DNA of 64,000 nt from positions 1 through 64,000 of the forward strand of contig JAHCHL010000018.1 of NCBI GenBank assembly GCA_026129745.1. Direction: 5' to 3'. The position numbers were made by a program, and so were the translations under genes. Source of the DNA: Fimbriimonadales bacterium (lineage in GTDB: Bacteria > Armatimonadota > Fimbriimonadia > Fimbriimonadales > ATM1). The notes beneath the pieces were generated by a model, which was given only the letters and a program-made list of their open reading frames with translations, had not been told where the DNA came from and searched no databases. Below, piece after piece: positions 7,615-15,900 of the stretch. How positions within the stretch are numbered: the stretch's first letter is position 1; each line of letters begins with the position of its first letter.

Positions 7615-8478
7615 ATGACTAACTCAATCATAAGACTCGCTCTGCCAAAAGGCCGAATGGAGACTGGGGTCAATCGGCTCCTTGCCGACGCTGGTGTATC
7701 CCTAACCGCAGGCAGCAGAAGCTACCGGCCGACCGTGTCGCTCTCCGGGATTGAAGCAAAGGTCCTCAAGCCCCAAAACGTTGTTGAGATGTTGCATTTG
7801 GGGTCGCGAGACATAGGCTTCGCAGGCAAGGATTGGGTCGAGGAGCTTTCCGCAAACGTGGTCGAACTTCTTGACACCGGCTTGGATCCGGTTAGGCTCG
7901 TTGCTGCGGCTCCAACCAAGGCAATTGAACGCGCTGCCTCGTGTGGCCAGCCACTTGTCGTCGCAAGCGAGTATGAGAACCTTGCGCGGTCGTGGATTGC
8001 GTCGCAACCTTTTGAGGCGACATTCGTTCGATCCTACGGCGCAACGGAAGTCTTTCCCCCAGAAGACGCAGACATCGTCGTCGACAACACGGCTACCGGC
8101 AGTACGCTTCGAGAAAACGGACTCGAAGTGGTCGACATTCTGATGGAGTCTTCAACGCGACTTTACGCGAATCCTGCCGCCCTTGAATTCACTGATAAGC
8201 GCAGCGCTATCGACCGCTTTGTTCTTCTGCTTAGGTCTGTTCTGGATGCACGAAAGCGTGTGATGCTGGAAGCCAATGCAAGTTCTGATTGCATCGAGCA
8301 ATTGGTTTCGATCCTGCCATGCATGCGCGAGCCAACTATATCGCCCCTTCATGGAGAGTCTGGATTTGCAGTAAAAGCGGCAGTGCCCAGAGCCGAATTG
8401 CCGAACCTCATTCCTCAAATAAAGGCCGCTGGCGGAACCGACATTGTCGTTAGCGAGATTGCACAGATCGTACCGTAA
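7615..8478 (+). CDS. hisG: ATP phosphoribosyltransferase HisG (long form)
   Basis: HisG catalyses the first committed step of histidine synthesis, joining ATP and PRPP to give phosphoribosyl-ATP. The 287-aa protein starts with the family signature IRLALPKGRM and contains DIGFAGKDWVEE. The PRPP-binding region is DIVVDNTATGSTLRENGL (residues about 155-172). A C-terminal ACT-like regulatory segment follows, ending VPRAELPNLIPQIKAAGGTDIVVSEI, so this is the long, histidine-inhibited form that needs no HisZ. I use the ATG at 7615; the preceding in-frame TTG at 7597 lies on the terminator tail. It is the first structural gene of the operon and is probably controlled by the attenuator just upstream. 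Confidence 0.95.
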   Translation: MTNSIIRLALPKGRMETGVNRLLADAGVSLTAGSRSYRPTVSLSGIEAKVLKPQNVVEMLHLGSRDIGFAGKDWVEELSANVVELLDTGLDPVRLVAAAPTKAIERAASCGQPLVVASEYENLARSWIASQPFEATFVRSYGATEVFPPEDADIVVDNTATGSTLRENGLEVVDILMESSTRLYANPAALEFTDKRSAIDRFVLLLRSVLDARKRVMLEANASSDCIEQLVSILPCMREPTISPLHGESGFAVKAAVPRAELPNLIPQIKAAGGTDIVVSEIAQIVP

Positions 8479-8482
8479 CATC

Positions 8483-9067
8483 ATGAACACACGAAGCGCA
8501 AGTACAGAACGAAGAACCACAGAAACGGATGTTAAGGTTGAAGTGAATCTCGACGGACAAGGCGAGGCTTCCATTTCATCCGGAGTCGGTTTTCTGGATC
8601 ACATGTTGGCGACCCTTGTAAAACACTCGAAGATGGACATCCGTCTCACCTGCGCTGGGGACATTCATGTGGATGACCACCACACTGCTGAAGACTGTGC
8701 CATCGCACTGGGTAAGGCAATTGACTCCGCTCTCGGAGAGAGGACTGGTATCAAGCGATTTGGCTATGCATACGCACCGCTCGATGAAGCGCTTTCGAGG
8801 GCCGTAGTTGACTTATCTGGGCGAGCGCACTCGACTGTGTCCCTAGCGCTGGTTAGAGACAAGCTTGGGCAATTGTCCTGCGAGAACGTTTCGCACTTCA
8901 TCAGCTCGCTTGCATCTTCATTGCGGGCCGCTATCCACGTCGATCTCCTTCGAGGCGAAAACGATCATCACAAAGCAGAATCTGCTTTCAAAGCGCTTGC
9001 ACTGGCCTTGCGGATGGCAATTGAGCGCGATCACGGAGGAATTCCGAGCACGAAAGGGGTCCTATGA
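8483..9067 (+). CDS. hisB: Imidazoleglycerol-phosphate dehydratase HisB
   Basis: This 194-aa enzyme dehydrates imidazole glycerol phosphate to imidazole acetol phosphate. Both metal-binding repeats are visible: GDIHVDDHHTAEDCAIALG near residue 60 and DHHKAESAFKALALAL near residue 160. Manganese ligands are supplied by the His and Glu residues. It is the monofunctional form; there is no histidinol-phosphatase domain as in the E. coli fusion. The start at 8483 leads directly into the conserved RTTETDVKVEVNLDG segment and lies four bases after the hisG stop. The histidinol phosphatase and the aminotransferase HisC are not in this window. Confidence 0.95.
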   Translation: MNTRSASTERRTTETDVKVEVNLDGQGEASISSGVGFLDHMLATLVKHSKMDIRLTCAGDIHVDDHHTAEDCAIALGKAIDSALGERTGIKRFGYAYAPLDEALSRAVVDLSGRAHSTVSLALVRDKLGQLSCENVSHFISSLASSLRAAIHVDLLRGENDHHKAESAFKALALALRMAIERDHGGIPSTKGVL

Positions 9068-9651
9068 GCGAAGTACTGATTGTTCCAACTGGCACCGCGA
9101 ACCTCGCATCGATAGAAGCCGCCTTTGCAAGGCTGAATACACCAACACGCATCGCAACAGGCGCAACAGACATTGACCAAGCAAATCACGTTGTGCTGCC
9201 TGGTGTTGGCTCATTCGGTGCCGCAATGGAAGCAATCAAGACTCACTCGCTTTTCGATTCTTTGTGTAGGCGATTCGACGAGCAATTACCTGTGCTCGCA
9301 ATTTGCCTTGGCATGCAGCTTTTGTTCGAAGGAAGCGAAGAGTCGCCTACAGCAAAGGGCCTAGGCATCATAAAGGGTCATGCTGCGCGATTGACGGGCG
9401 CAATCCGAGTTCCTCACATGGGATGGAATCACATCAGTTCCTCTGGGTTTGTACTTCAATCTGGATACGCATACTTTGCCAATTCCTATCGAGTTGAATC
9501 TGTATCAAAAGACTGGAGCACAGCGATAGTTGAATATGGCGGCAAATGGATTGCAGGCATCGAGAAAGGGCCGTTGGTTGCTTGTCAGTTTCATCCCGAA
9601 CTCTCAGGAGAATGGGGCCTCAACATGATAAGCCGGTGGCTGCGATGCTAA
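9064..9651 (+). CDS. hisH: Imidazole glycerol phosphate synthase, glutaminase subunit HisH
   Basis: HisH is a class I glutamine amidotransferase that feeds ammonia to HisF. The 195-aa chain has the nucleophile motif LAICLGMQLLFEGSEES, the oxyanion strand PGVGSFGAA and the His-Glu part of the triad in CQFHPELSG. An ATGA overlap joins it to hisB. Its 3' end overlaps the hisF start by seven bases, consistent with coupled synthesis of the two subunits of one heterodimer. Confidence 0.95.
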   Translation: MSEVLIVPTGTANLASIEAAFARLNTPTRIATGATDIDQANHVVLPGVGSFGAAMEAIKTHSLFDSLCRRFDEQLPVLAICLGMQLLFEGSEESPTAKGLGIIKGHAARLTGAIRVPHMGWNHISSSGFVLQSGYAYFANSYRVESVSKDWSTAIVEYGGKWIAGIEKGPLVACQFHPELSGEWGLNMISRWLRC

Positions 9652-10397
9652 CTGCGCGAGTCATACCTTGTCTCGACTTTGTCGCAGGACGAGTGGTCAA
9701 GGGGGTGCAATTCCAGGACCTTCGAGATACGGGCGATCCTGCTTCATTAGCGCTGCAATATGAGGACCAGGGCGCAGATGAAATCATCATGCTTGATGTC
9801 TCTGCTACTGCGGAAAGCCGATCGAGTGCGTCGTCGACCGTCGCAGATGTTCGAAAGCGAATCTCAATACCACTCACCGTAGGCGGGGGGGTTAGGTCCG
9901 TAGATGATGTCCAAGCGCTGCTTGAATCAGGTGCTGACAAGGTGTCGATCAATACGGCCGCTGTTGCGAACCCAATGCTCATTTGCGAAGCTTCAGATCG
10001 GTTCGGCAAGCAGTGCATCGTCATCGCCATCGATGCCAGGAAATATCACGACGACTTCGTCGTTGTTACGAACTCTGGCACACAACAGACATTGCTTCGC
10101 GCAAGTGATTGGGCGATGCAAGCTACAACATTTGGAGCCGGCGAAGTCTTACTCACTAGCTGGGACCGAGACGGAACCCAAAGCGGATACGACTTGCTAC
10201 TGATCAAGGAAATCGCTGAATCTGTCCAAGTTCCTGTTATCGCTTCTGGAGGGGCCTCCCATCCAAATGACATGGTGCTCGCCCTACGCGCTGGTGCCAG
10301 TGCGGTTCTGGCGGCTTCGATCCTGCATGATAAGTTGTTCACGATTTCCGAAATCAAGAATGCTTTGAAAACCGCCGGCTATGAGGTGAGACTGTGA
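9645..10397 (+). CDS. hisF: Imidazole glycerol phosphate synthase, cyclase subunit HisF
   Basis: HisF is the TIM-barrel half of IGP synthase. It uses ammonia from HisH to convert PRFAR into imidazole glycerol phosphate and AICAR. The 250-aa protein opens with LTARVIPCLDFVAGRVVKG, with the catalytic Asp in CLDF. The second acid is in VIAIDARK, and the phosphate-binding loops TVGGGVRSVDD and VIASGGASHPND are intact. The ATG at 9645 fits the conserved N terminus; longer in-frame extensions lie inside hisH. The gene overlaps hisH by seven bases and the following fused hisA gene by four. Confidence 0.95.
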   Translation: MLTARVIPCLDFVAGRVVKGVQFQDLRDTGDPASLALQYEDQGADEIIMLDVSATAESRSSASSTVADVRKRISIPLTVGGGVRSVDDVQALLESGADKVSINTAAVANPMLICEASDRFGKQCIVIAIDARKYHDDFVVVTNSGTQQTLLRASDWAMQATTFGAGEVLLTSWDRDGTQSGYDLLLIKEIAESVQVPVIASGGASHPNDMVLALRAGASAVLAASILHDKLFTISEIKNALKTAGYEVRL

Positions 10398-11650
10398 TAG
10401 TTCCTTCTGTCGACGTCATGTCCGGTCGTGCAGTGCAGCTCATCGGCGGAGAGCGCCTTGCGATCGATGCAGGCGATCCTTTTGCTGTGGCAGAGCGATT
10501 TTCGGTCGCTGGTGAAATCGCTGTTATCGACTTAGATGCAGCGTTGTCAACTGGGTCCAATGCGCAACTGATTGAAAAGATAGTAATGAGGTTTCCATGT
10601 CGAGTAGGAGGCGGCATCCGCGATATCGAATCCGCACTTCGCTGGTTAGACATGGGAGCGCAAAAGATCATCATTGGCACAAGGGCGACTCCAGAGTTTC
10701 TGAGCCAACTGCCTCGTGATCGAGTCATTGCCGCCGTCGATGCCAGGCACGGCGATGTCGCTGTCGAGGGATGGACCAAGCAAACTGGTTCATCTGTCAT
10801 CGATCGCATCGCATCACTTTCACCTTTCGTATCCGGATTCCTTGTAACTTCCATTGATCGCGAAGGCCGCATGGAAGGATACGACAGAGATATGGCCGAA
10901 GCAGCCGTAGCAGCAGCGAAAGGCACACGAGTCACAATCGCAGGCGGAGTTACGACACCAAACGACATTGCAGAACTTGATTCCATCGGAGCCGACGCTC
11001 AAGTTGGCATGGCGCTCTATACCGGCGAGCTTAAGCTAGAGGAAGCGATCGCATCAGTCCTAAAGAGCGATCGCCCAGATGGGCTATGGCCTACGGTCGT
11101 CGTTGATGAAAGAGGGATCGCGCTTGGTCTAGCTTATTCCAGTGTGGACTCCCTCCGAGAAGCAGTCGTGAATCGTAAGGGCGTTTATCAGTCGCGCACG
11201 CGGGGCCTTTGGACCAAAGGTTCGACTAGTGGGGCTACACAAGAACTGATCCGGATCGACGTCGATTGCGACCGAGACAGTTTGCGTTTCACCGTCAATC
11301 AAAGCGGATCGGGTTTTTGTCATCTCGGCACAAGAACTTGCTGGGGCGAAGACAGAGGCATTGCCAGACTTGCAAAGACAATTGAACTTCGCCTTCTTGA
11401 TGCTCCAGCCGGTTCCTATACACGGAGACTCTTCGAGGACCGCTCCCTTTTGGGAGCCAAAGTATTGGAAGAGGCAGCAGAGCTAGTAAATGCAAAGACC
11501 ATCGAAGATACTGCAGAGGAAGCCGCGGATCTGCTGTATTTCTTGCTTATTAAATCGAGGGCTAATGGTGTCGACCTGTCAATGATCGAAGATATTCTCG
11601 ATAGGCGGTCTCTCAAAGTGATTCGGCGCGGAGGCAATAAAAAACTGTGA
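10394..11650 (+). CDS. hisA-hisIE: Trifunctional HisA-HisI-HisE fusion protein
   Basis: One 418-aa chain appears to carry three histidine-pathway activities. Residues 1 to about 225 are HisA (ProFAR isomerase), a TIM barrel with IVPSVDVMSGRAVQL, RVGGGIRDIES, VIAAVDAR and VTIAGGVTTPND. Residues of about 230-325 are HisI (phosphoribosyl-AMP cyclohydrolase), with SRTRGLWTKGSTSG, DVDCDRDSLRF and GSGFCHLGTRTCW holding its metal-binding Asp and Cys residues. The rest is HisE (phosphoribosyl-ATP pyrophosphatase), with LLGAKVLEEAAELV and EEAADLLYFLLIKS. All key motifs look intact. There is no stop or restart between domains. GTG at 10394 overlaps the hisF stop, and the gene's own stop overlaps hisD. 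HisIE fusions are common; the addition of HisA at the N terminus is unusual. Confidence 0.92.
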   Translation: MIVPSVDVMSGRAVQLIGGERLAIDAGDPFAVAERFSVAGEIAVIDLDAALSTGSNAQLIEKIVMRFPCRVGGGIRDIESALRWLDMGAQKIIIGTRATPEFLSQLPRDRVIAAVDARHGDVAVEGWTKQTGSSVIDRIASLSPFVSGFLVTSIDREGRMEGYDRDMAEAAVAAAKGTRVTIAGGVTTPNDIAELDSIGADAQVGMALYTGELKLEEAIASVLKSDRPDGLWPTVVVDERGIALGLAYSSVDSLREAVVNRKGVYQSRTRGLWTKGSTSGATQELIRIDVDCDRDSLRFTVNQSGSGFCHLGTRTCWGEDRGIARLAKTIELRLLDAPAGSYTRRLFEDRSLLGAKVLEEAAELVNAKTIEDTAEEAADLLYFLLIKSRANGVDLSMIEDILDRRSLKVIRRGGNKKL

Positions 11651-12885
11651 AAACGGTGACCGCAGAAGAGGCATTGGCATTGCGTCGAGTGGCAGTCGAC
11701 CCACAGGCAATGACAGAAGCTTCAGCTATTGTCGAAGACGTACGCAACAGGGGCGAAGTCGCGATACGCGAACATGCTGAGCGGCTTGGTGACATCTCAA
11801 AAAATGATGCGCTCTTTGTAGAACCCGATGAGTTGCAAAGTGCTCTCGAATCTATTGACCCTGAAGATCGCGGAGTACTCGAAAGAACTGGAGAACGAAT
11901 ACGGCGTTTTGCGGTTGCGCAGAGGAATGCTGTGTCCGAATTAGAGATTGACGTGCCAGGAGGCCGAGCGGGCCACTGCATACAGGCTTACCAACGTGCA
12001 GGTTGCTATGCCCCTGGAGGCCGTTATCCGTTGCCCTCGAGCGTTCTAATGACAGCAATCCCTGCTGAAGTGGCAGGAGTCAATGAAATTGTTCTTGCGT
12101 CTCCAAAGCCAAATGCAATCACGTTAGCAGCAGCGCATCTGTCCGGAGTCTCCCGCGTCCTCAAAGTTGGAGGGCCGCAGGCGATCGCCGCGCTTGCTTT
12201 TGGATTCGAGCAGTTGGAAAAGTGCGACATTGTAGTGGGACCGGGCAACAGGTGGGTTACCGCAGCAAAGCAAATTGTTTCACAATCAGTTGCAATCGAT
12301 ATGCTCGCAGGGCCTTCAGAAATATTGATTATTGCCGACGAAGACTCTGATCCAGAACTGCTCGCCTCGGATTTGATTGCTCAAGCAGAACACGATCCTG
12401 ATGCTATTGTCATTCTCGCCAGCTTGTCTCCACGGCTGTCACGTGCCATGGCACAATTCATCGACAAGCAACTCTCAGAATTACCAGTATCCGAAATTGC
12501 CAAGCTCTCGTTAGAGAATGGACTGATCGTTGATTTTACGAACCCTGATGACGCGATTCATTTCGCAAACGAGATGGCTCCCGAACACTTATCGGTGTTC
12601 TCACCTCGTATCGAGCGAGAGGGGCTGCGCAACTATGGGGCGCTCTTCCTTGGCGAAATGACTCCCGTGGCATCTGGAGACTACGGAATTGGCCCGAATC
12701 ACACTCTGCCGACTGGCGGATCCGCCCGAAATCACTCTGGTCTCTCGGTACTCACTTTTTTGCGCTTCGGAACTTGGGTTGAGGCCACGAATGTGGATCC
12801 TGAATTCTTTGCTGACGCTGCCCGGCTTGCCCGACTCGAAGGGCTTGAAGCTCACGCGAGATCGCTAGAGATGCGAATCGTGTAG
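11647..12885 (+). CDS. hisD: Histidinol dehydrogenase HisD
   Basis: HisD performs the last two steps, oxidising histidinol to histidine with two NAD+. The 412-aa protein contains CYAPGGRYPLPSSVLMTAIPA, the NAD region VVGPGNRWVTAAKQ and the AGPSEILIIADE motif. Zinc- and substrate-binding motifs are QAEHDPDA and EHLSVFSPR. The C-terminal signature is NHTLPTGGSARNHSGLSVLTFLR. The GTG start at 11647 overlaps the end of the HisA-I-E gene (GTGA). It is the last recognised his gene; the next gene begins about 35 bases later on the same strand and may be in the same transcript. Confidence 0.95.
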   Translation: MKTVTAEEALALRRVAVDPQAMTEASAIVEDVRNRGEVAIREHAERLGDISKNDALFVEPDELQSALESIDPEDRGVLERTGERIRRFAVAQRNAVSELEIDVPGGRAGHCIQAYQRAGCYAPGGRYPLPSSVLMTAIPAEVAGVNEIVLASPKPNAITLAAAHLSGVSRVLKVGGPQAIAALAFGFEQLEKCDIVVGPGNRWVTAAKQIVSQSVAIDMLAGPSEILIIADEDSDPELLASDLIAQAEHDPDAIVILASLSPRLSRAMAQFIDKQLSELPVSEIAKLSLENGLIVDFTNPDDAIHFANEMAPEHLSVFSPRIEREGLRNYGALFLGEMTPVASGDYGIGPNHTLPTGGSARNHSGLSVLTFLRFGTWVEATNVDPEFFADAARLARLEGLEAHARSLEMRIV

Positions 12886-12922
12886 GAATCGCTAAGGAGA
12901 ATGTCGAAGCTAAAGGATGTCT

Positions 12923-15900
12923 ATGCTTGCAACTTGGGCACCTCGACTGGCAGCATTCACTGCAACCCTTTGCCCATGCTTCGCTCTTGCAAGTTATTCT
13001 GAAACTGTTCGCGAAATTTCTCTCCGTCGCTTGGAAGCGCATGTTAGGAAACTCTCTTCTGAGACAAGGCTGGGAACTCCAAGTGAATCACTCGAACGAT
13101 ACATCGTTGGGCTAGATGGACTCGGGTCGATTGGCAACGTAGTCAAAGAGACGTACCCGTTGTCAGTTCCAAATCCTTCTGCTGATGCTGTGCTTCGGGC
13201 TGGCGCAGAAACGATTCGGATTCATCCACTGTGGCCAAATGGAGTGCGAACGAGCAGTTGCCAAGTGTCTGGAAATCTGATTTATGCTCGTGATGGCGCG
13301 CTCGCACAATTTGATGGACTCAATGTACGGGACGCAATTGTGTTACTTGACTTTGCTTCAGGGCAGAATTGGCGCAATGCGGCGCGGCTTGGTGCCCGCG
13401 CAGTACTCTTCCTGGAACCAGACTCTGCCACACGTGCAGAAGGCGAAGAGAAGTGGTCGATGCTGCCACTAAACATGCCGCGCTTTTGGGTCCCAAAAGC
13501 AAGCGCAGCTAAGGTTCTGTCACTTGTTGGTGGAGAGGTTCATGTCGATTCCAATCAGGAGTGGCTTTCGAAGGACGGTGCGAACTACTGGACAGTTATC
13601 CCCGGGTCGGATCCAACGTTGCGTGACGAATTCATTCTCATTTGCGCATATGTGGACGCGATATCGGTAGTTCCAGGACTAGCGCCAGGAGCAGAACAAG
13701 CGTGTGGTGCCGCAGCATTGTTCGAAGTTGGACAAGCACTAAAGCGATTTGGCACCAAGCGAAGCGTGATCTTGCTATTGACATCTGGACACTTTCAAGC
13801 GATGCAGGGCATTAGGCACTTCATCGAATATCGCTTTCGGGACAATTGGAAGGCAACTGGAGGCAAACCGCCACAATTCGCTTTCACACTCGACTTGAGC
13901 AGCAGACATACGGGATTTGCAGCTCAAGGTTACGGCTGGTGGGTTGAATACCGAGGCGAGAATGTCGAAAATGAGCGCGCAATAGCCAGATATTTGCGAG
14001 AACGAATGCCCGGAGTTGCTGCAGCACTCAGGCTGCCGCCCGAGGAGCTGTTCGCTGATGCGATCAGCAATCCGGATGGAAGGCACTGGAAGAATCACGT
14101 TCCAGGTCGCTATGCGGCGCAAGCCGAAATCTTCAACTTAGCTTCGATCAATGCACTGACTTTCATCACATCCGAAGATTCGCGGCTCATTCAAGACACA
14201 CCTTTCGACACCTGGGACAAAGTGCACTTTGGAAACTTAGCGACACAAGCGAGAACTATCACATGCCTTCTGTTGCACGCGGCGAATGACCCGAGCGATG
14301 AGTCGATTCGAGATGTTCCTGTCGCGCCCTATCGAGGGGGAAGCAATCCGCGTCGGATGTCTTTGATGTCTGGATTTGCAACTATCTCAGGCAGAGTGCT
14401 TACATTCGACCCTCGTCGATCATTTCTTCCAGATACACCTGTTCCAGGATCGCTTGTGACCATGCCATCGAAATATCGGTCGTATATGGGAGTCCGCGGT
14501 CTAACCGTGACACACGCTGCAAGCAACTCTGCTCGATACAACTTTTTTGGCGTGCCCCCGGTAACTAACTACATTCCGGCCCTGAGATCGGAAGTCTTCG
14601 TTTTGGCATACAAGATAGACGAAGTCGGAGCCATTCAGTATGCCGTTGATTACACTTCTCAACTCGATTTCACTACCTCGTTCAAAGTAACGACGGCATA
14701 CCGGGAAACCCCTATTATTGTTTTCGAGTGCGAACAAATTGACTTTTATGGCCTCGTTGATCCGCACACTTTACGGCCGCTTCGTAGCTTTATGGTTCTC
14801 GATGCGAGATCGGACTCGTGGCCAAGGCAGGGTTTTTTTGAGGTCGATATGTCCGAAAGGCGTCTCGAAAGCTATACAGAAGATGCACTGGTTTACTTCT
14901 CTCTACCTGACACTCGCATAAAGCTTTTGGCATTTGGTCCTACTGGCGACGTTCGACTCTTGCTATCTAATAGCAGCAGCGACAATCCAATTGGAAAGGG
15001 CTACTTGCCAACAGACGTTTCTGGGACATTACACCAACGCGGTGCACCCACCGTATTTCCCAGCCTCACACTGCAGAGTGCTATTGACGTTTATGCGATC
15101 AATGAGTGGCGACTTACCAGTCTCAGAAAGTACAACATTGTCAATTCAGGATTAGATCGGCTGCAGAGATTAGCAAAAGTGGACATTGAATTGTCGCAGG
15201 CAGCACTTGGCAATCGGGACTACACAGCGAGTGAAAGGCATGCTTTTGCGGCGGCTGGGTTTGCACTTCAGGCCCACCCGAAGGCTCTGGCTGAAACAAA
15301 GGACGTTCTTAATGGATTGTTGTTCTACTTAGCTCTACTCTTGCCGTTCGCATACTTCGTGGAGAGGCTATTGTTTCACGCGAAAAAGCTAAGCCTTCAA
15401 ATCATCTACGCCTCATTGATTTTCTTAGCATCTTTTGGCTTACTTAGGCTTTTGCATCCTGCATTTGATCTAACCGGCCAAACCATTATGATCTTCGTCG
15501 CATTCACCATGGGTGCTCTAAGCTTGCTTGTCATGGTGTTTGTGACAGGAAAGTTCGAGAGCGGACTGCACAAACTGCAACAAGCTCAAGATGGCATCCA
15601 CACAGAGAAAGCCGCACGGGTTGGAGTCGCTCTGACTGCATTGTCAATTGGCCTTGGCAGCATGAGGAGACGAAAGGCGAGGACTGCCTTGACATGCATT
15701 ACACTCGTTCTGGTCACTTTCATTGTTCTTAGTTTTACGAGTGTGGTTTCCGACTTGCGATTCAATCAAGTCGATGCTCCTGGCGTACCTCGGTATACCG
15801 GCATACTGCTCAGAGACAAAACGTTCGAGCCCCTTGATGACGCCTCATACCGAAAGCTGAGCGCTGAATTCTTGGGAGAGGGAGTTGTCGCTCGACGGGT

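Noticed and set aside
13600..14000. Reading the 12923-17341 product as an active M28 aminopeptidase
   Set aside because: All zinc-ligand positions visible by comparison with the intact M28 enzyme at 43100 are substituted.
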